Made by a program: the position numbers and the translations under genes. Shown one piece after another: positions 27,598 to 36,202 of a stretch of 39,848 nt of DNA (its first letter is position 1; each line of letters begins with the position of its first letter). Location of the stretch: NCBI GenBank assembly GCA_045646145.1, contig JAZRKE010000080.1, positions 1 through 39,848 on the forward strand, read 5' to 3'. The notes below the pieces were generated by a model that saw only the letters and a program-made list of their open reading frames with translations, had not been told where the DNA came from and searched no databases. The DNA comes from SIG565 sp045646145. Its GTDB lineage: Bacteria; Bacillota; Clostridia; Oscillospirales; Acutalibacteraceae.

Positions 27598-28908
27598 ATG
27601 AATAAAGGTAATTTTAAGGCATTGGCACCAATCGCTGTTTTTTTGGCGCTTTATTTGGGGCTCGGCATTACATTTGAATATATTTTGAAAATCCCGATGG
27701 GCTTTTATAATGTGCCTATAGTTGTGGCTTTCCTAGTAGCACTGCTGACTGCCGTGCTGCAAAACAAACGCCTTAACTTTGATGAAAAATTATCGGTTAT
27801 GGCAGAGGGTATCGGAGATAAAAACATTATCACAATGCTGCTGATTTTCCTGTTGGCAGGCATATTTGTGGGTGTTACCGGCAGAAGCAGTGCCGATAGC
27901 GTAGCCTATCTTTTACTCTCGATTTTCCCTGCAAAATTTTCGGTTGTGGTTCTATTCATAGTGGCTTCCTTTGTATCGGTTGCTATGGGTACTTCGGTAG
28001 GAACGATTACGCTTATTACCCCCATTGCGGCGTCGCTTTCTATCTCGGCAGGTCTGTCTGCCCCGTTATGCATAGCCTCGGTTATCGGCGGTGCTATGTT
28101 TGGCGATAATCTTTCCTTTATTTCCGACACTACCATTGCCGCAACGGGCGGTCAGGGCTGCAGTATGAAAAGCAAATTTAAGGAGAATTTCCCATTGGCG
28201 CTTCCTGCCGCAATACTAACCGCAGTTTTGATTTTTGCCATTACCTTAGGCGCCAATACCAACTATCAACCCCCTGCCGACTATAATTTAATCCAGATAA
28301 TCCCCTACATTCTGGTTCTTATCGGCGGTGTAGTAGGAATCAATGTTTTCGCAGTTTTAATAATGGGCATTATTTCGGGGGCTGTTATAACACTGCTTAC
28401 CACCACTACCACCTTCCCTCAATTACTGTCAGATATGGGCTCGGGGGCGGCAGGTATGTTTGAAACCTCTATAATTGCGATACTGGTCTCGGCCATCTGC
28501 GCTCTGGTCCGCATACACGGGGGCTTTGACGCACTGCTTTATTTTATTAAAAGGGTTTTTCGCGGCAGACGCGCTGGTATGCTCGGTATGGGACTGCTTG
28601 TAGGTGCTATGGATATTGCAACGGCAAATAATACAGTAGCCATTGTAATGGCAAACCCAATAGCCCGCGAGATGTCGGAGAATTACGGTATAACACCCGC
28701 CAAATCGGCTTCAATTCTCGATACCTTCTCCTGTGTTTTCCAAGGTATAATTCCATACGGCGCACAGATGCTGGTCGCCATTTCAGCGGCTCAGGAGCTT
28801 GGAATAACCATTTCGGCTTTCGAGATTATTCCACTGCTTTTCTACCCGTTTTTATTACTTTTGAGTTGTTTGGTTTTCATTATGTTGGATAAAAAAAGAA
28901 AAGCATAG
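27598..28908 (+). CDS. NhaC-family Na+/H+ antiporter
   Basis: 436 residues, about eleven membrane segments. The family motif for the ion path is visible: SVAMGTSVGTITLITPIAAS, then IGGAMFGDNLSFISDTTIAA in the first half, and MGLLVGAMDIATANNTVAIVM with SILDTFSCVFQGIIPYGAQM in the second, the inverted repeat of the ion transporter superfamily. It would exchange Na+ (or an organic anion) for H+ across the cell membrane. AAGGAGAATATT site; single gene with a terminator shared with the convergent guaA-type gene. A second member of the family is cut by the right edge of the window. Confidence 0.9.
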   Translation: MNKGNFKALAPIAVFLALYLGLGITFEYILKIPMGFYNVPIVVAFLVALLTAVLQNKRLNFDEKLSVMAEGIGDKNIITMLLIFLLAGIFVGVTGRSSADSVAYLLLSIFPAKFSVVVLFIVASFVSVAMGTSVGTITLITPIAASLSISAGLSAPLCIASVIGGAMFGDNLSFISDTTIAATGGQGCSMKSKFKENFPLALPAAILTAVLIFAITLGANTNYQPPADYNLIQIIPYILVLIGGVVGINVFAVLIMGIISGAVITLLTTTTTFPQLLSDMGSGAAGMFETSIIAILVSAICALVRIHGGFDALLYFIKRVFRGRRAGMLGMGLLVGAMDIATANNTVAIVMANPIAREMSENYGITPAKSASILDTFSCVFQGIIPYGAQMLVAISAAQELGITISAFEIIPLLFYPFLLLLSCLVFIMLDKKRKA

Positions 28909-28935
28909 GGCTCCCAATCCCTTAAATATACTGCA

Positions 28936-28987
28936 AAAATAGCCTCCATAAGTAGCACCTTAAACGCACTTATGGAGGCTGTTTTTA
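28936..28987. terminator. bidirectional terminator between convergent genes
   Basis: AAAATAGCCTCCATAAGT (28936-28953) pairs with ACTTATGGAGGCT (28968-28980) plus TTTTT. It serves both the antiporter and the GMP synthetase gene. Confidence 0.85.
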
Positions 28988-29965
28988 TTCAAATTCTATT
29001 GTACCAATTGGCTTTGGTGTTAAATCCATAGCCACGCGGTTGATGCCCTCAACCTCTTTGGTTATTCTGTCGGTGATTTTATGAAGCAGTTCATAAGGAA
29101 TTTCCTCAATAGTAGCGCTCATAGCATCAGTAGTATTAACGGCGCGGATAATTGCCATCCAGCCCTCATATCGCTTACCGTCGCGCACACCTACGCTTTT
29201 AAAATCGGGTACGGCAATAAAATACTGCCAAACCTTTTCACTGAGACCGCTTAAATCGAACTCTTCTCTAAGTATTGCATCGGCTTCTCTGAGAGCGTTC
29301 AGCCTGTCGCGTGTGATTGCGCCAAGGCAACGAACACCGAGTCCCGGTCCCGGGAAGGGCTGACGGTAAACCATAGAGTGAGGAAGACCCAAAGCCTCGC
29401 CCACAACACGAACCTCGTCCTTATAAAGCAGTTTTACGGGTTCAACAAGCTCGAATTCCATATCCTCGGGCAGTCCGCCTACGTTGTGGTGTGCCTTAAC
29501 ACCGTCCGACTCTAAAATATCGGGGTAAATGGTGCCCTGTGCTAAGAACGAAATACCCTCGAGTTTTCCTGCTTCCTCATCAAAAACCTTAATAAACTCG
29601 TTTCCTATAATCTTTCTCTTTTGCTCGGGTGCATCAACATCTGCGAGTAAATCAAGGAAACGGTCGGTAGCGTCAACATAAATTAAATTAGCATCAAGCT
29701 CTTTTCCGAAAACCTCAATTACCTGTTCGCTTTCTCCCTTGCGCATAAGTCCGTGGTTAACGTGAACGCAAACAAGCTGTTTGCCTATAGCCTTGATAAG
29801 CAGCGCGGCAACAACCGAACTGTCTACGCCGCCCGACAAAGCTAAAAGCACCTTCTTATTACCTACCTGAGTTCTTACCTCGGCAACCTGCTCGGCAATA
29901 AACTTGTCCGCAAGTTCTCTCGTTGTTATTCTTTCCATTGTTTCGGGTCTTATATTGCAGTTCAT
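28985..29965 (-). CDS. guaA: GMP synthetase ATP-pyrophosphatase subunit, stand-alone
   Basis: 326 residues. It corresponds only to the C-terminal part of GuaA: PP-loop VLLALSGGVDSSVVAALL, then VHVNHGLMRKGESEQVI, FLAQGTIYPDILES, the XMP-site loop RQPFPGPGLGVRCLG and the dimer domain ending PKPIGTIEFE. The amidotransferase domain (~190 residues) of the usual ~515-residue enzyme is absent, and the start has a normal AAGGAGG site, so this is not a truncation. It amidates XMP to GMP with ammonia or with a separate glutaminase subunit. It lies 12 bases behind the CofE-like gene on one mRNA. Confidence 0.9.
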   Translation of the reverse strand: MNCNIRPETMERITTRELADKFIAEQVAEVRTQVGNKKVLLALSGGVDSSVVAALLIKAIGKQLVCVHVNHGLMRKGESEQVIEVFGKELDANLIYVDATDRFLDLLADVDAPEQKRKIIGNEFIKVFDEEAGKLEGISFLAQGTIYPDILESDGVKAHHNVGGLPEDMEFELVEPVKLLYKDEVRVVGEALGLPHSMVYRQPFPGPGLGVRCLGAITRDRLNALREADAILREEFDLSGLSEKVWQYFIAVPDFKSVGVRDGKRYEGWMAIIRAVNTTDAMSATIEEIPYELLHKITDRITKEVEGINRVAMDLTPKPIGTIEFE

Positions 29966-29977
29966 AAAAGTACCTCC

Positions 29978-31180
29978 TTAGTTGTTGGTGTAGTTATCAA
30001 AGTAACCCTGAATTAAAACTACGGGTGTACCCTTATCTCCTGAGCCACTGGTCAGGTCGCATAGTGAGCCAATAAGGTCGGTTAATTGTCTCGGTGTTGT
30101 GCCCTGAGCCGCCATATTGCCTACAAGGCTTCCGTCCTTTGCCTTAATGCTATCGGAAATTGCCTTTTTAAGTTCATCACCCGATAAATCCTTAAAGTCA
30201 TTATCGGCAAGGTATTTGAGTTTGAGTTCATTCGGTGTACCAATAAGACCGTCGGTAAATGCGGGTGAAACAACGGGGTCGGCAAGCTCCCAGATTTTAC
30301 CCTGAGGGTCTTTGAAGGCGCCGTCGCCATACACCATAACCTCTACGTGTTTGCCTGTGGCGGCAAGAATACGCGCCTGAATATCGAGCACTAAATCCTT
30401 ACACTCCCGGGGGAACAGCTTAATGGTATTCTCTGTGGATTTGTTGGAGCCGAGCAGTCCGTATTTCTCGTTACAACCGCTACCGTTTACCGATTCATTT
30501 AAAATTTCATCAAGACCGTAAACCACCTTGGCGCCTGCCGCTTTTAAGAGGCGCTTGGTACGGGCTCTTGTGTGGATATCACAGCAAAGCACCTTATCGG
30601 TATATTCGAGTATGGCTTTAGGCTGATTTGCAAAGATAATTTCTACCTCGGCACCGCATTCCTTAATAAGATTTTCGTAATATTCAACATAGTCAACACC
30701 CGTAAATTCGAGCTTCTGCACACCGAAAACCTCGCGGTAACGAGAAAGTGTTAAAACATCGCTATAGGGGTTAATACCTGCCTCGTCAATAAGGTCATAG
30801 GTAGCCAGAGAGTTGCCAACCTCGTCCGACGGATAGGAAAGCATAAGAACTACCTTACTCACTCCCTTTGCGATGCCTTTTAAGCAGATTGCAAAGCGGT
30901 TGCGGGAGAGTATCGGGAAAATAACACCCACTGTGCCGCCGCCGAATTTTTTTCTTACATCGGCTGCAATATCATCAATATGAGCATAGTTGCCCTGTGC
31001 ACGTGCAACAATAGACTCGGTTAAAGATATAACATCGCGGTCGCGAAGGGAGAAGCCCTCACTCTCGGCTGCTTCGAGTACGCTGGTTGCTACAATTTCG
31101 GCAAGGTTATCGCCCTCGCGAATGATGGGGCAGCGAATACCTCTGGACACTGTGCCTACTTTTCTTTCCTTGGTTTGCAT
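29978..31180 (-). CDS. coenzyme F420-0:L-glutamate ligase-like protein
   Basis: 400 residues, longer than CofE proper (~250). The N-terminal ~200 residues fit the F420_ligase family: RGIRCPIIREGDNLAEIV, RDRDVISLTESIVARAQGNY (metal/GTP region) and FPILSRNRFAICLKGIAKG. The middle has LGSNKSTENTIKLFPRECKD and VMVYGDGAFKDPQGKIWELA. The end is DLIGSLCDLTSGSGDKGTPV. F420 is not known from Clostridia of this kind, so the substrate is probably another gamma-glutamyl acceptor. Cotranscribed with the GMP synthetase subunit. Its promoter appears to lie within the preceding terminator (31241-31268). Confidence 0.8.
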   Translation of the reverse strand: MQTKERKVGTVSRGIRCPIIREGDNLAEIVATSVLEAAESEGFSLRDRDVISLTESIVARAQGNYAHIDDIAADVRKKFGGGTVGVIFPILSRNRFAICLKGIAKGVSKVVLMLSYPSDEVGNSLATYDLIDEAGINPYSDVLTLSRYREVFGVQKLEFTGVDYVEYYENLIKECGAEVEIIFANQPKAILEYTDKVLCCDIHTRARTKRLLKAAGAKVVYGLDEILNESVNGSGCNEKYGLLGSNKSTENTIKLFPRECKDLVLDIQARILAATGKHVEVMVYGDGAFKDPQGKIWELADPVVSPAFTDGLIGTPNELKLKYLADNDFKDLSGDELKKAISDSIKAKDGSLVGNMAAQGTTPRQLTDLIGSLCDLTSGSGDKGTPVVLIQGYFDNYTNN

Positions 31181-31240
31181 AAAAAATATTCCTTCTTTCA
31201 GTTAGGCTTAAAAATTAAACATTACACCATAATATAATAT

Positions 31241-31268
31241 ATTATACCAAAAAACACCCTTTTGTCTA
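31241..31268 (-). promoter_or_regulatory. promoter of the CofE-like/guaA pair, inside the terminator
   Basis: On the minus strand TAGACA (31268-31263), a 16-base spacer and TATAAT (31246-31241). The -35 box lies in the loop and 3' arm of the hairpin at 31256-31279. Confidence 0.55.
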
Positions 31269-31287
31269 CACAAAAGGGTAATTTTTT
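31250..31287. terminator. terminator behind the M14 peptidase gene
   Basis: ACCCTTTTGT (31256-31265) pairs with ACAAAAGGGT (31270-31279) around a 4-base loop, with T-runs on both strands. Confidence 0.85.
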
Positions 31288-31305
31288 TGAAATTTTTTTG
31301 TTTTT

Positions 31306-32208
31306 TTACATTATGGCGGTCAGCATTAGCATTTCCCGAATTTTAAGGTAAATTTCACACGCCGAAGAAATTGGTAAGGGGTTTTCGCCCCTGCCCACCT
31401 CAATAGTAAAGCCAGGTCGGGAAAAGGTCTTAATAAACCAATCCTTAAAGCCGCCGCCAACGGCGAGTCCCACAGGCACATCGAGCGCGTAGCCTGATGA
31501 TGTCGCCATAATTTCCGCCATTTTCTGTGCCCGTGGAATTGTTTTGGAGCCGTAGTTCCAATAAATCACCTCACCCTGAGAGTGAAGTGCTACGGCGTGG
31601 CGAATAACATAGGTGTTGCAAAGCTCACTAAGGGCGAGTGTTTCGGGCTCACTCATAGGTGAAAAACCTCCAAAGCGCGTAGGCGCGGGACCGTAAATTC
31701 CTGCGCGTTTTTCGCGGTTAGAAAGCACCTGCCAGGCTGCATCAAAATTATGATTTATGTCGACACCTCTGGCGTTGGCATTCCAGTGAAGTGTGTCTCC
31801 GCCCGAAAGCTTTTCAATTTTTGCCGACAGATTTCCCGCACCTGCCGAGCCGTGAATGGATATTTCAGCGCCATCGGGATTGACTACCGGAACTATAATA
31901 ATGCTTCTGCCCTGCATGGCTTTTTTGGCATTAAGCCCCTCAATAGAGCCGTCATTTTTAAGGGAGAAGCACAACTGCTCTAAAAACATTAAAATTATAT
32001 TGGTGGTTATATGCTCACTGCCGTGAACCGTGGCGGCAAAAAGGACCGATGCCTCGGCTCTACCCAATTTTAAGTAGGGAATATTGCGCCCGAGTGCACT
32101 TCTACCCGCAATACCTAAAGAGAGAAAAGGATATTCCTCGCATAGTGCCTCAATTGCTTTTTTAGTCTCGCTATAATCATAATCTATATTTTTTATAATG
32201 CTTTCCAT
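31306..32208 (-). CDS. M14-family zinc carboxypeptidase-like protein
   Basis: 300 residues. Zinc ligands: ATVHGSEHITTN (H-x-x-E) and the second His in RHAVALHSQGEVIYW. The catalytic Glu is in GFTIEVGRGENPLP. VPVVNPDGAEI and ARGVDINHNFDAAW hold the substrate-binding Asn-Arg type residues of the family. No signal peptide, so a cytosolic peptidase, likely acting on cell-wall peptides such as gamma-D-Glu-diaminopimelate or on small peptides. It lies 63 bases behind the decarboxylase gene on the same strand. Confidence 0.88.
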   Translation of the reverse strand: MESIIKNIDYDYSETKKAIEALCEEYPFLSLGIAGRSALGRNIPYLKLGRAEASVLFAATVHGSEHITTNIILMFLEQLCFSLKNDGSIEGLNAKKAMQGRSIIIVPVVNPDGAEISIHGSAGAGNLSAKIEKLSGGDTLHWNANARGVDINHNFDAAWQVLSNREKRAGIYGPAPTRFGGFSPMSEPETLALSELCNTYVIRHAVALHSQGEVIYWNYGSKTIPRAQKMAEIMATSSGYALDVPVGLAVGGGFKDWFIKTFSRPGFTIEVGRGENPLPISSACEIYLKIREMLMLTAIM

Positions 32209-32271
32209 TATTTTTGCCCCTTTCCTTAAAGTGTATGATAAAAGGGCTTATAAAATGAATAAAGGATGCCT

Positions 32272-33591
32272 TTAAGCATCCTTTACTACATCTATTTTTT
32301 CTATACCGTATTTCTTTAAAGCCTCCACCGTTTGCTCAGTTATCCTTTCTCCGCTAACCGTTATTGGTATTGCGGGTGGACAGGAAACTGTTGGTGCGGC
32401 ACAAATTCTACCTATAGCATTATCTACCCTTACCGTTTCGCTGCTACCGAGTACCGCCTTACGAATACTTATTACCCTTTCACCCCTTTGGGCTTTTAGG
32501 GGCTTAACTATTATAGGTGCTTTTTGGGGTATGCTATTTAAAGCCTTTTTAATTCTTTTAAAATCCGAAGCGGTATTTTCGCCGGACAGCATAAGCAATA
32601 TAAAACGATTATCGGCATATTCGCACTCTATTTTTTCAGCCCTTAAAATATCCGCGAATTCATATCCGCTGTAACCGAAATCGGCGCAATTAATTGTGAT
32701 TTTAAGCGGCTCTGTGCCTATTAATTTAAAGCCGTTTTCCACTAAAAACGTCTTTAATTCTGCCACCCTTTTTACCGCTTTTTCAAAATACTCTTCACAA
32801 AGACAAGCGTTGCATAGGTCCAGCGACTGCAAAATTAAATACGAAGGGCTTGTCGAGGCGAAAAGGCACATTTTTTTAACCGCTACACCTAAATACTGAG
32901 GGTAATCCTTTGATATATGCAGATAGGCGCCACCCGTGAGCACAGGTAAAGTTTTATGCGCCGAATCAGCACACATAGCGGCACCTAAATCCATAGGATG
33001 CCGAGATTTTTCTAAAAATTTTAAGTACGCTCCGTGGGCGTTATCGACTAAAAGCGGAATTCCGTATTCTCGACAGACCTTTGACACCGCCTTAACATCG
33101 GCAATATTGCCTAAATAATCGGGGCTTGTTATATATACGGCATCGGGTTTTTGGGTCATTTCTTCAAGCGTATCCCGAAGATTTTCCAATGTGATTTTGC
33201 ATTCACACAAGTTATCACTGTCGCCGTAAAGCCACTCAACCTCTATACCTAAGAGCGCACAGGCATTTATAAAGGCTTTGTGTACGTTTCTGCCCGCTAA
33301 AACAAGGGGTGGTCTATCCTTTACTCCCTCGGCTATAACACCCAGCATTGCCTTAATGCAGAGTGTTGAGCCCTCACACGAATAAAGTGTGGTGGCAGTA
33401 CCGAAAAGCGAAGCGGCGTTACTTTGGCTCTCTGCTATAATTCCGCTATCACTATAGAGCACATCGGCACCCGAAATTTCGGTTATATCGTATTTTTCGG
33501 TGCCCTTTCTTCCCTTGTGTCCGGGCATATGACAACGTGTTATATTTTGTTTTGCATAATTTTTTACAAAATCAAAAATAGGTGTTTTCAT
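32272..33591 (-). CDS. Orn/Lys/Arg decarboxylase-type PLP enzyme
   Basis: 439 residues from ATG 33591, behind GGAGG; an in-frame start 21 bases earlier lacks a site. N-terminus TRCHMPGHKGRKG and SGADVLYSDSG are the family signature; CEGSTLCIKAMLG, AVYITSPDYLGNI, PLLVDNAHGAYL (Asp and His that hold PLP) and CADSAHKTLPVLTGG (PLP-Lys) follow. A C-terminal domain ends PAIPITVSGERI. It is the short form without wing domain, as in Bacillus YaaO or SpeA. It would decarboxylate arginine, lysine or ornithine; which of them cannot be told. Same strand as the SCIFF genes, 36 bases behind the maturase. Confidence 0.87.
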   Translation of the reverse strand: MKTPIFDFVKNYAKQNITRCHMPGHKGRKGTEKYDITEISGADVLYSDSGIIAESQSNAASLFGTATTLYSCEGSTLCIKAMLGVIAEGVKDRPPLVLAGRNVHKAFINACALLGIEVEWLYGDSDNLCECKITLENLRDTLEEMTQKPDAVYITSPDYLGNIADVKAVSKVCREYGIPLLVDNAHGAYLKFLEKSRHPMDLGAAMCADSAHKTLPVLTGGAYLHISKDYPQYLGVAVKKMCLFASTSPSYLILQSLDLCNACLCEEYFEKAVKRVAELKTFLVENGFKLIGTEPLKITINCADFGYSGYEFADILRAEKIECEYADNRFILLMLSGENTASDFKRIKKALNSIPQKAPIIVKPLKAQRGERVISIRKAVLGSSETVRVDNAIGRICAAPTVSCPPAIPITVSGERITEQTVEALKKYGIEKIDVVKDA

Positions 33592-33627
33592 TATTCCTCC
33601 GCTTTTCCTCAACCTACAGCAATTAAA

Positions 33628-34998
33628 TTATTCGCTTAGTGCCACCTGCATCATCACAGCACACTCGATTCGCTTTTTGAAAAGTTCGCAGCCGTACTCA
33701 TAAACGCCGTTTATACTGCCGGTTGCGTGATAGGAGTTGGCAGCGCATCCGCCCGAGCAATAAAGCCTTGCCCAGCATTCTTTACACTCAGGTCTTGCAT
33801 AGGCATTACATGAGCGGAATTCATCCTGAGCAGAAGCGTTGGTAACTCCCTTCCAGACATTGCCGAGCAGGTATTTTTCATCCCCCACGAACTGATGGCA
33901 AGGGTACAGGTCGCCCCAAGGAGTTACTGCCATATATTCGGTGCCCGAGCCGCAACCTGTGATTCTCTTATAAATACACGGTCCGTTTTCTAAATCGAGC
34001 ATATAGTGATAAAATGTAAAGCCCTCACCATTTTTTTCTCGCTTTATCATTTCCTTTGCCAGAATTTCATACTGCTCTTTTATTTTCGGTAAATCCTCAT
34101 AGATCAAAGCATACGGGTCATTTGGCGGACAGACTACGGGCTCCATACTAAGTTCTCTGAAGCCTAAATCAGCCATATGAAAAATATCATTTGTGAAATC
34201 GACATTATTATGGGTAAATGTGCCGCGCATATAATAGTCCTTACCGCCTCGCGCCTCTACTAATTTTTTAAATTTCGGCACTATTTGTTCATAACTGCCC
34301 CGTCCGTTATAATCAACTCGGAAATGGTTATGTACTTGTGGTCTGCCGTCAAGACTTAATACCACATTACTCATCTCACGGTTGGCAAAGTCTATAACAT
34401 CATCGTCAATAAGCATTCCGTTGGTAGTAAGGGTAAAGCGGAAATTTTTGTTATGCTCTTTCTCTACACTTCTGGCATACTCCACAAGGCGCTTTACGGT
34501 ATCCCAATTCATAAGCGGCTCGCCGCCGAAAAAGTCTACCTCTAAATTTCTTCGGCTACCCGAATTGGCAATAAGAAAATCGAAAGCCTGTTTGCCCACT
34601 TCAAAACTCATTAGCGCCCTTTCGCCCTGATATTTGCCCTGTGAAGCAAAGCAATAAGAGCAGTTCAGATTACAGGTGTGTGCCACATGCAGACACAGTG
34701 CCTTTACAACTTTTGAGTTGTTTTTATAGTCGGTTGCGAGGCTTTCATACGGGTCGGCACTCCATAATTTACCCTGATTTTCAAGCGCCTCAATATCGGA
34801 AATGCAAAGCAGGATATCCTCTTGTGTTACATCGGGCAAATTACTGTACTTTTCGAGAATAACCTCTATTATTTCCTCTTTGGTTTTATTTTTGTACATT
34901 CCTATAATATCGTAGGCGACCTCGTCTACAGTATGCACACTGCCCGACGCCGTATCAAGCACGATATTATATCCGTTTAGTTTATACTGGTGAACCAT
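33628..34998 (-). CDS. SCIFF peptide maturase, radical SAM/SPASM
   Basis: 456 residues from ATG 34998 (a TTG at 35010 is also in frame). N-terminal peptide-binding part (YKLNGYNIVLDTASGSVHTV), radical SAM site HTCNLNCSYCFASQGKY (CxxxCxxC), VDFFGGEPLMNW, TTNGMLIDD, and a C-terminal SPASM domain with two auxiliary cluster regions: GCGSGTEYMAVTPWGDLYPC and CKECWARLYCSGGCAANSYH. It forms thioether links from Cys to other residues in the SCIFF peptide encoded just upstream. Between the two lies a terminator, so maturase would be made in lower amount than peptide. Strong marker of Clostridia. Confidence 0.95.
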   Translation of the reverse strand: MVHQYKLNGYNIVLDTASGSVHTVDEVAYDIIGMYKNKTKEEIIEVILEKYSNLPDVTQEDILLCISDIEALENQGKLWSADPYESLATDYKNNSKVVKALCLHVAHTCNLNCSYCFASQGKYQGERALMSFEVGKQAFDFLIANSGSRRNLEVDFFGGEPLMNWDTVKRLVEYARSVEKEHNKNFRFTLTTNGMLIDDDVIDFANREMSNVVLSLDGRPQVHNHFRVDYNGRGSYEQIVPKFKKLVEARGGKDYYMRGTFTHNNVDFTNDIFHMADLGFRELSMEPVVCPPNDPYALIYEDLPKIKEQYEILAKEMIKREKNGEGFTFYHYMLDLENGPCIYKRITGCGSGTEYMAVTPWGDLYPCHQFVGDEKYLLGNVWKGVTNASAQDEFRSCNAYARPECKECWARLYCSGGCAANSYHATGSINGVYEYGCELFKKRIECAVMMQVALSE

Positions 34999-35013
34999 AT
35001 CTCTCTCCAAATA

Positions 35014-35046
35014 AAAACGCTGTAAGGTAATTGCCCTACAGCGTTC
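35014..35046 (-). terminator. partial terminator between SCIFF peptide and maturase genes
   Basis: AACGCTGTA and TACAGCGTT arms with a short inner pair, T-run on the minus strand. Placed between leader and enzyme genes, it probably sets their ratio. Confidence 0.75.
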
Positions 35047-35059
35047 TCACTAAAGCAAA

Positions 35060-35206
35060 TTAGTTGTTTTTATTTTCGCACTTCTGGTTAGCAACGCCGC
35101 AGGAAGTTTTACAAGCCGACTGACAAGAGGTCTGGCACTCACCGCAACCGCCGTTTTTAACAGTTTTTGTGATATCCTTAGTTTTAACGGTTTTAATTCT
35201 ATTCAT
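35060..35206 (-). CDS. SCIFF ribosomal peptide (six Cys in forty-five)
   Basis: 48 residues, ATG 35206 to TAA 35062-35060, with AGGAGG 8 bases upstream. The N-terminal part is RIKTVKTKDITKTVKNGG; the C-terminal part carries six Cys (GGCGECQTSCQSACKTSC, then QKC) and ends ENKNN. That is the SCIFF precursor pattern, and the maturase lies 62 bases further. It is modified to a thioether (ranthipeptide) product; its role in the cell is thought to be regulatory or signalling. The gene is easily missed because of its size. Promoter at 35239-35267. Confidence 0.94.
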   Translation of the reverse strand: MNRIKTVKTKDITKTVKNGGCGECQTSCQSACKTSCGVANQKCENKNN

Positions 35207-35238
35207 TATATTTGCCTCCTAAAGTAATCTTTGAATTA

Positions 35239-35267
35239 ATTTTACCACGATAAAAAGATAATGTCAA
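35239..35267 (-). promoter_or_regulatory. SCIFF promoter
   Basis: On the minus strand TTGACA (35267-35262), a 17-base spacer and TAAAAT (35244-35239), about 33 bases before the ATG. Confidence 0.8.
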
Positions 35268-35281
35268 TATTTAAAAATCTA

Positions 35282-35309
35282 TTGAGTTTTTAAATAAATC
35301 TGTTAAAAT
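35282..35309 (+). promoter_or_regulatory. promoter of the aldose epimerase gene
   Basis: TTGAGT (35282-35287), a 16-base spacer and TAAAAT (35304-35309), then AAGGAG and the ATG at 35330. Confidence 0.65.
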
Positions 35310-35329
35310 ACTAATAAGGAGTTGATTTT

Positions 35330-36184
35330 ATGAACTACACAATTAAAAATGATATTCTGACAGTTGAAATTGCATCTCGCGGAGCCGAGCTTATGTCGAT
35401 AAAAAAAGACGGCGTGGAGTATGTTTGGCAAGGTTTACCTGAATATTGGTCGGGCAGAGCCTACAACCTCTTCCCCACCTGCGGCAGAATGTGGGAGGGC
35501 AAATACCTGTGCCGTGGTAACACATATGAAATGAAAATTCACGGACTTGTAAGATATTTAGAGTGCGAGGTTTACGAGCATACCGACGATAAAATTGTTT
35601 TCATTTTAGAAAGCAACGAGGAAACCCGCAAAATTTATCCATTCGATTTTAAATATTTTGCCGAGTTTGCACTTCAAGGCAATAAATTGATTACAAAATA
35701 CATCGCTATAAATACAGGTAGCGACGTTCTTCCCTGTACCTTTGGCGGACACCCGGGCTTTAACGTACCGCTTGATAACGGTTGCTTTGACGATTACTAT
35801 CTTGAATTCAGCGAGGAATGCACTCCAGAAGAGGCATTCTTCTCAAAAAGCGGAAAGGTCGAGGGACTGCTTAGAGATAACAAGTTTATCGATTTAAAGC
35901 ACAGCCTTTTCGATAACGATTCATTCTTTATGATCGGTTGTGCCGACACCGTTACCCTTAAAAGTGATAAAAGCGAACGCTCGGTTACTGTGGTTTACCC
36001 CGGCTTTAAATATTTAGGCGTGTGGCACGCTCCACAGACCGATGCTCCCTATGTTTGCATTGAGCCCTGGTGCGGCTCACCCGCTCCCTTAGGTCAGTAT
36101 TCCGATATTGACACTATGGCTGATATGTTCCATTTAGCACCCAACGAATCAAAAACTGTTTCATTCGACATAATAATTAAATAA
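35330..36184 (+). CDS. aldose 1-epimerase family protein
   Basis: 284 residues, galactose mutarotase-like fold. It begins with the family strand pattern LTVEIASRGAELMSIKKDG and EYVWQG, then NLFPTCGRMWEGKY, IHGLVRYLECEV (His-Gly-x-x-R), the catalytic His in FGGHPGFNVPL, and the Glu in APYVCIEPWCG. It likely interconverts alpha and beta forms of a free sugar in the cytosol. Followed, after a MITE-like element, by malQ on the same strand, so carbohydrate use is the common theme. Confidence 0.88.
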   Translation: MNYTIKNDILTVEIASRGAELMSIKKDGVEYVWQGLPEYWSGRAYNLFPTCGRMWEGKYLCRGNTYEMKIHGLVRYLECEVYEHTDDKIVFILESNEETRKIYPFDFKYFAEFALQGNKLITKYIAINTGSDVLPCTFGGHPGFNVPLDNGCFDDYYLEFSEECTPEEAFFSKSGKVEGLLRDNKFIDLKHSLFDNDSFFMIGCADTVTLKSDKSERSVTVVYPGFKYLGVWHAPQTDAPYVCIEPWCGSPAPLGQYSDIDTMADMFHLAPNESKTVSFDIIIK

Positions 36185-36202
36185 ATACAGTAAAAACTAT
36201 TT

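Noticed and set aside
28985..29965. GMP synthetase gene as an N-terminally truncated pseudogene
   Set aside because: It has a strong ribosome site, a normal start and an intact upstream neighbour 12 bases away, so a stand-alone subunit is the better reading.
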